This document shows positions 44,632 to 47,482 of a stretch of 47,482 nucleotides of DNA, piece after piece. This DNA comes from Zygnema circumcarinatum (Eukaryota > Streptophyta > Zygnematophyceae > Zygnematales > Zygnemataceae). How positions within the stretch are numbered: position 1 is the stretch's first letter; each line of letters starts with the position of its first letter. The DNA lies in NCBI GenBank assembly GCA_037447605.1, contig CM074814.1:1094660-1142141 (forward strand). Direction: 5' to 3'. The notes beneath the pieces were generated by a model. The model had not been told where the DNA came from and ran no database searches. It saw nothing but the letters and a program-made list of their open reading frames with translations. A program made the translations under genes and the position numbers.

Positions 44632-45621
44632 GTGTTGTTGCCCTCTTTCTCTTCCTTGGCTTTCTCCCTCTCTCTTCTCTTTTTGAGACTGTCGCTCACT
44701 CCCCCCTTCTCCATCGCCCTCTCTCGTCCTTCAAACCCTTTTTCTCGTCGCTCTTTTCTCCTAAATCTTAAATGCTCTCCGATGAGCTTATATCTTGACC
44801 TCAGGAAAACCCTTGAAAGTCTCAAGGATTGTCAAACCCTAAAAGTCATCGCAGTCCCCAAAAGCCATGACTATCTGAAAGCCGTACGCTTTGTCGGGTT
44901 CTTTGCTTCAGCATTTGGAACGGGTGTTGTTTCCATGTTTTTTGAGGCGCTGTGGGGTACTCCTTCTGCATGGCGAGCTGAGGTTTAGGGTTGTCGCTGC
45001 AGTGACTTGTTGGTGCTGACGGACGGACGGAGCAACTGGGGCCACGTGGTGGAGGGAGAGCGCATCTACGTTCACGGCTTCAAGAAAGTGCGTTCGGTTC
45101 TACTACACACCCAAAACATAATCTTTTAAAACACATCCATGACATGCCTTCAGACGGCGATAGTGCGCTGAAGGGAATGACATAACACCGGAAACTTTAT
45201 CACCCCTCGTTACATCACATCACTTCGCAGCATGACATTACGCTGTATGGTGTCGAGTGCGGAGCAATCTCATAACATCATCCGTCTTCATGTGACAGTC
45301 CGTCAAACATTTGAACTTCCGCACTTGAACCAGAAAGTAAACAGATTGATTTCCTTTTCTTGTTTGTGAGGGTGATGTCGGCGGGAGCAGGAAACGTTTG
45401 TGACAGATCCGCAAGTTTTTTCGCCCCTTTTCCAAGGAGAGACTGTAGATATGGAAATGTTAGAGTCGGCGGTGGCAGCCCACAGAGGCTCTTATTGGCT
45501 GTCGGGATGCAGGCGGGAAAAAAAAAATCCGGGATTTGGATTTTGCTATCCCCTGCAATGCATGTGCGACATTAATACTGACACTTCAATTCGTTGGGAA
45601 AGAAGAGACTTTCAATTTTGA
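40228..45621 (+). CDS. O-fucosyltransferase family protein (GT106/DUF246 type)
   Basis: Ten exons: 40228-40468, 40951-41107, 41547-41615, 41895-42075, 42331-42386, 42806-42897, 43339-43439, 44303-44523, 45003-45087 and 45391-45621. All phases agree and give 477 residues. An N-terminal signal anchor (AVLFAALILLAVCLTAFSMA, residues about 12-31) fits a Golgi type II protein. Family motifs: ERSNGYLTVTVRGGFNQQR, LARLLNATLVVPAM, NVFDVHWFIKSLKEDVEIVR, YVALHMRFEPD (H-x-R-x-E, the family's conserved sugar-nucleotide site), FCPLSPLEVSMILK, VPIYLAGGTVAGG, DLLVLTDGRSNWGHVVEGER. Plant relatives modify cell-wall pectin (rhamnosyltransferases) or proteins. The exon 2 donor was chosen by frame and motif spacing. 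The last exon exists in three copies (see findings). Confidence 0.92.
41341..41460. repeat. GA-rich low-complexity tract in a GT106 intron
   Basis: Purine-rich run in intron 2 of the GT106 gene with GAGATGAGAT and GAGAGAGG units. Confidence 0.75.
42398..42650. repeat. GA-rich tract in a GT106 intron
   Basis: GAGAGG and GAGAAAG units fill intron 5 of the GT106 gene. They produce Leu/Ser/Pro frames on the minus strand that are not genes. Confidence 0.75.
43500..44300. repeat. Long CT-rich tract in a GT106 intron
   Basis: About 800 bases of pyrimidine-rich sequence lie directly before exon 8, including an almost exact duplication of a unit of about 65 bases around 43785-43890 (CTCTCGCCCTCTCCCTCCGC and following). 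It is the source of the Ser/Pro/Leu ORF at 43400-44155, which I reject as a gene. Confidence 0.85.
44575..44630. repeat. (CT)n dinucleotide microsatellite
   Basis: Pure CT dinucleotides in intron 8 of the GT106 gene, at the outer edge of the left inverted-repeat arm. Confidence 0.9.
44625..45572. repeat. Left arm of a large inverted repeat (GT106 exons 9 and 10)
   Basis: This arm pairs with the reverse complement of 46505-47482. Exon 9 (85 bases) differs at only two positions between arms. Introns are alignable throughout with scattered differences and small gaps. The right arm runs to the window edge, so the full arm may be longer. Confidence 0.88.
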
Positions 45622-45689
45622 GGCTGTAAATATTCGAATGTTCAACATTTTTTTGGCAATTTCTCAAGTTATGAAAAGATTGTCGTCGA

Positions 45690-46177
45690 AAAGCTGTCTA
45701 TCCCTCTCCCTATCTTTTTGGTGCTCTCTCTCTCTCTTCCCCTATCGCCCGCTCTCTTCTCTTTGACTTTCTCCCTATCTCTCCATTTGCGTGCTCTCTT
45801 TTCTCTGAGTCTCTCTCACTCCCTCTTTCACTTTTTCTCTTCTCGCTGAATCTAACATGCTCTCCGATAACCATATATTCTGACCTCACGAAAACCGTCA
45901 AGAGCGGAGCACTCTCCTAACATTATCCACCTTCATGTGACAGTCCGCTAAACATTTGATCTTGCACACTTGGAACAAAATGTTAATAGAATGATTTTTT
46001 CTTTTCTGTTTGTGTAGGTGGTGTCGACGGGACCAGGAAACGCTTGCGACAGATTCTCAAGTTTGTTCGCCCTACTTTCAAGGAGAGGCGGTAGACTTGG
46101 AAATATCTAGGTCAACGGTGGCAGCCTATCGAAAGGAGTATCGGGTGTCGGGATGTCCGCGAGGAAAAAAAAACTGA
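45690..46177 (+). pseudogene. Third, partly deleted direct copy of the GT106 3' end
   Basis: This segment repeats the GT106 intron 8 sequence (compare 45850-45900 with 44765-44815). It then jumps straight to intron 9 sequence (45903 onward, compare 45257 onward), so exon 9 is deleted. It ends with a copy of the terminal exon at 46037-46177, still open behind a CAG acceptor: VCSPYFQGEAVDLEISRSTV, AAYRKEYRVSGC, then an earlier stop. It may be dead or act as an alternative last exon. Confidence 0.65.
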
Positions 46178-46493
46178 AAGCAGAGCCTACCAGTGGAAGG
46201 GCACCACTAAGTATGGGTTTGGCCCTTAGGTTCGTCAGAGGGTGCCGCCCCGTCTCCAAGCGCCTTTTTTACGTTGGTAAAGGGTTTGACGGGGCATCGG
46301 TAAAACTAGCATTAACAAAGGAGCGGCTGGGAAGCCATCTTGCTACATGCATTCATGAGATCTGCCTTGAACGCAATTTCTAGTTTTAGCAATATGGGTT
46401 TTACCAATCCTTGCAACACACTTCCAACGGTAACAAAAGGAAAGGACATGCAAGGCTCAAATGAAGTTAGGGGAGAATGATTTTGCATTGAAT
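46178..46493. other. Spacer between GT106 duplications
   Basis: No repeat partner in the window is recognised. An open frame over 46153-46383 starts inside the duplicated exon in another frame and has no family signal. The two GT106 genes converge here, so 3' UTR sequence is expected. Confidence 0.5.
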
Positions 46494-47482
46494 TTAAGTT
46501 TTATTATTTATTATGCACATGCATTGCATGGGATAACAAAATCCAACTCCCGGGTTTTTTTTTTCCCGCTTGCATCCCGACACCCCATACTCCCGTTGGT
46601 AGGCTGCTAGCGCCGACCTGAGAATGTCCATGTCTACAACCTCTCCTTGAAAGTAGGGCGAAAAAACTTGCGGATTAGTCACAAGCGTTTCCTGCTCTTG
46701 CCGACATCACCCGCACGAACAGAACAAAAAAAAAAAAAGTCAATCTAGTTACTTTCTGTTTCCAAGTGCAGAAGATCAAATGTTTCGCTGATTGTCACAT
46801 GAAGACGGCTAATGTCAAGAGATTGCTCTGCTCTCGACACCATGCGACGTGATGTCATGGTGCGGAGTGATGTGATGTAACAAGGGGCCATAAGAGTTCC
46901 GGTGTTATGTCATCCCCTTCAGCGCACCATCGCCGTTTGAAGGCATGTCATGGATGTGTTTTAAAAAGATTATGTTTTGGGTGTGTAGTAGAACCGAACG
47001 CACTTTCTTGAAGCCGTGAACGTAGTTGCGCTCTCCCTCCACCACGTGGCCCCAGTTGCTCCGTCCGTCCGTCAGCACCAACAGGTCACTGCAGCGACAA
47101 CCCTACACCTCAGCTTGCCATTGCAGGAGGAATACCTCGCAACACCTCAAAAAACATGGAAACAATACACGTTCCAAATGCTGAAGCAAAGAACCCGACA
47201 AAGCGTACGGCTTTCAGGTCGTCATCGCTTTTGGGGGCTACGGTGACTTTTAGGGTTTGACGATGCTTAGACTTTCGAGAGTTTTCATGCGGTCAAGATA
47301 AAAGCTCATCGGAAAGCATGTAAGATATAAGAGAAACGAGGAAGGAAAGAGACGAGGAAAAGGGAGGGAAGGAAGAGAGGGAGATGGAGTGGGGGGGAGT
47401 GAGCGATAGTCTCAAAAAGAGAACAGAGAGGGAGAAAGCCAAGGAAGAGAGAGAAGGGAACAACAGGGAGGGAGGAAGGGAG
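46494..47482 (-). CDS. Second O-fucosyltransferase gene, inverted 3' end, cut by the right edge
   Basis: Two exons are visible: 47088-47004 (DLLVLTDGRSNWGHVVEGER, then NYVHGFKK) and 46691-46494 (VTNPQVFSPYFQGEVVDMDI, ending CIINNKT and stop). Splice sites and phases equal those of exons 9 and 10 of the plus-strand gene. Upstream exons would lie beyond 47482. Both visible exons are open, so this looks like a live paralogue arranged tail to tail rather than a pseudogene. It changes Ile to Asn in VEGERIYVHG and Leu to Tyr in FSPLFQG. Confidence 0.82.

Noticed and set aside
44808-44988. Extra exon in GT106 intron 8 (reads KTLESLKDCQTLKVIAVP on plus)
   Set aside because: It is open on one strand, but exon 8 to exon 9 joins in phase without it, and the family has no insertion at this point. 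It remains intron.

Overview
This window is nuclear DNA from a photosynthetic eukaryote of the green lineage, most likely a streptophyte (a charophyte-type alga or an early land plant). The evidence is spliced genes with GT-AG introns of roughly 100-2000 bases, purine- or pyrimidine-rich microsatellites inside introns, plant G-boxes (GCCACGTGGC) upstream of genes, and a gene set typical of plastid-bearing plants. That set includes RETICULATA-RELATED, red chlorophyll catabolite reductase, a DGS1/NCA2 protein, a RecX protein, a plastid single-span membrane protein and a plant-type O-fucosyltransferase. There is no operon, CRISPR array or prokaryotic signal. I could not fix the species.

Layout, left to right. 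1-2543 (-): 5' part of a GT90/CAP10-like glycosyltransferase that runs off the left edge. 2600-4630: intergenic, with a 27-bp terminal inverted repeat pair and GTAC-rich DNA. 4631-7640 (+): a protein joining a LYR-like N-terminus to an ApaG domain, with its middle exons unresolved. 8779-12650 (+): RETICULATA-RELATED (DUF3411), 8 exons. 13866-15836 (-): RecX, 4 exons. 17351-21051 (+): alpha/beta hydrolase, 5 exons. 21052-23828: repeat-rich intergenic DNA with two coding-like fragments. 23829-25190 (-): plastid single-span membrane protein, 3 exons. 26401-28138 (-): red chlorophyll catabolite reductase, 3 exons. 28782-34431 (+): DGS1/NCA2, 13 exons. 34663-34983 (+): doubtful small gene. 36269-39340 (+): endonuclease/exonuclease/phosphatase-fold protein, 7 exons, one intron of the AT-AC class. 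40228-45621 (+): O-fucosyltransferase (GT106), 10 exons. 46494-47482 (-): 3' end of a second, inverted copy of that gene, with a third, partly deleted copy between the two.

For the complete gene models, exons were joined by hand at splice consensus sites. All eight of these models stay in frame over their whole length and give family-typical lengths. The genes are unrelated in pathway, as is normal for a plant chromosome. Several concern the plastid or its lipids (RER, RCCR, the single-span protein, DGS1 indirectly, possibly RecX). RCCR and DGS1 are divergent and share a 643-bp promoter with two perfect G-boxes.

I found no clearly new multi-gene system. The most unusual items are the nested direct and inverted duplication of the GT106 3' end, the AT-AC intron in the EEP gene, the loss of canonical EEP catalytic residues in that same protein, and the LYR-like/ApaG fusion.
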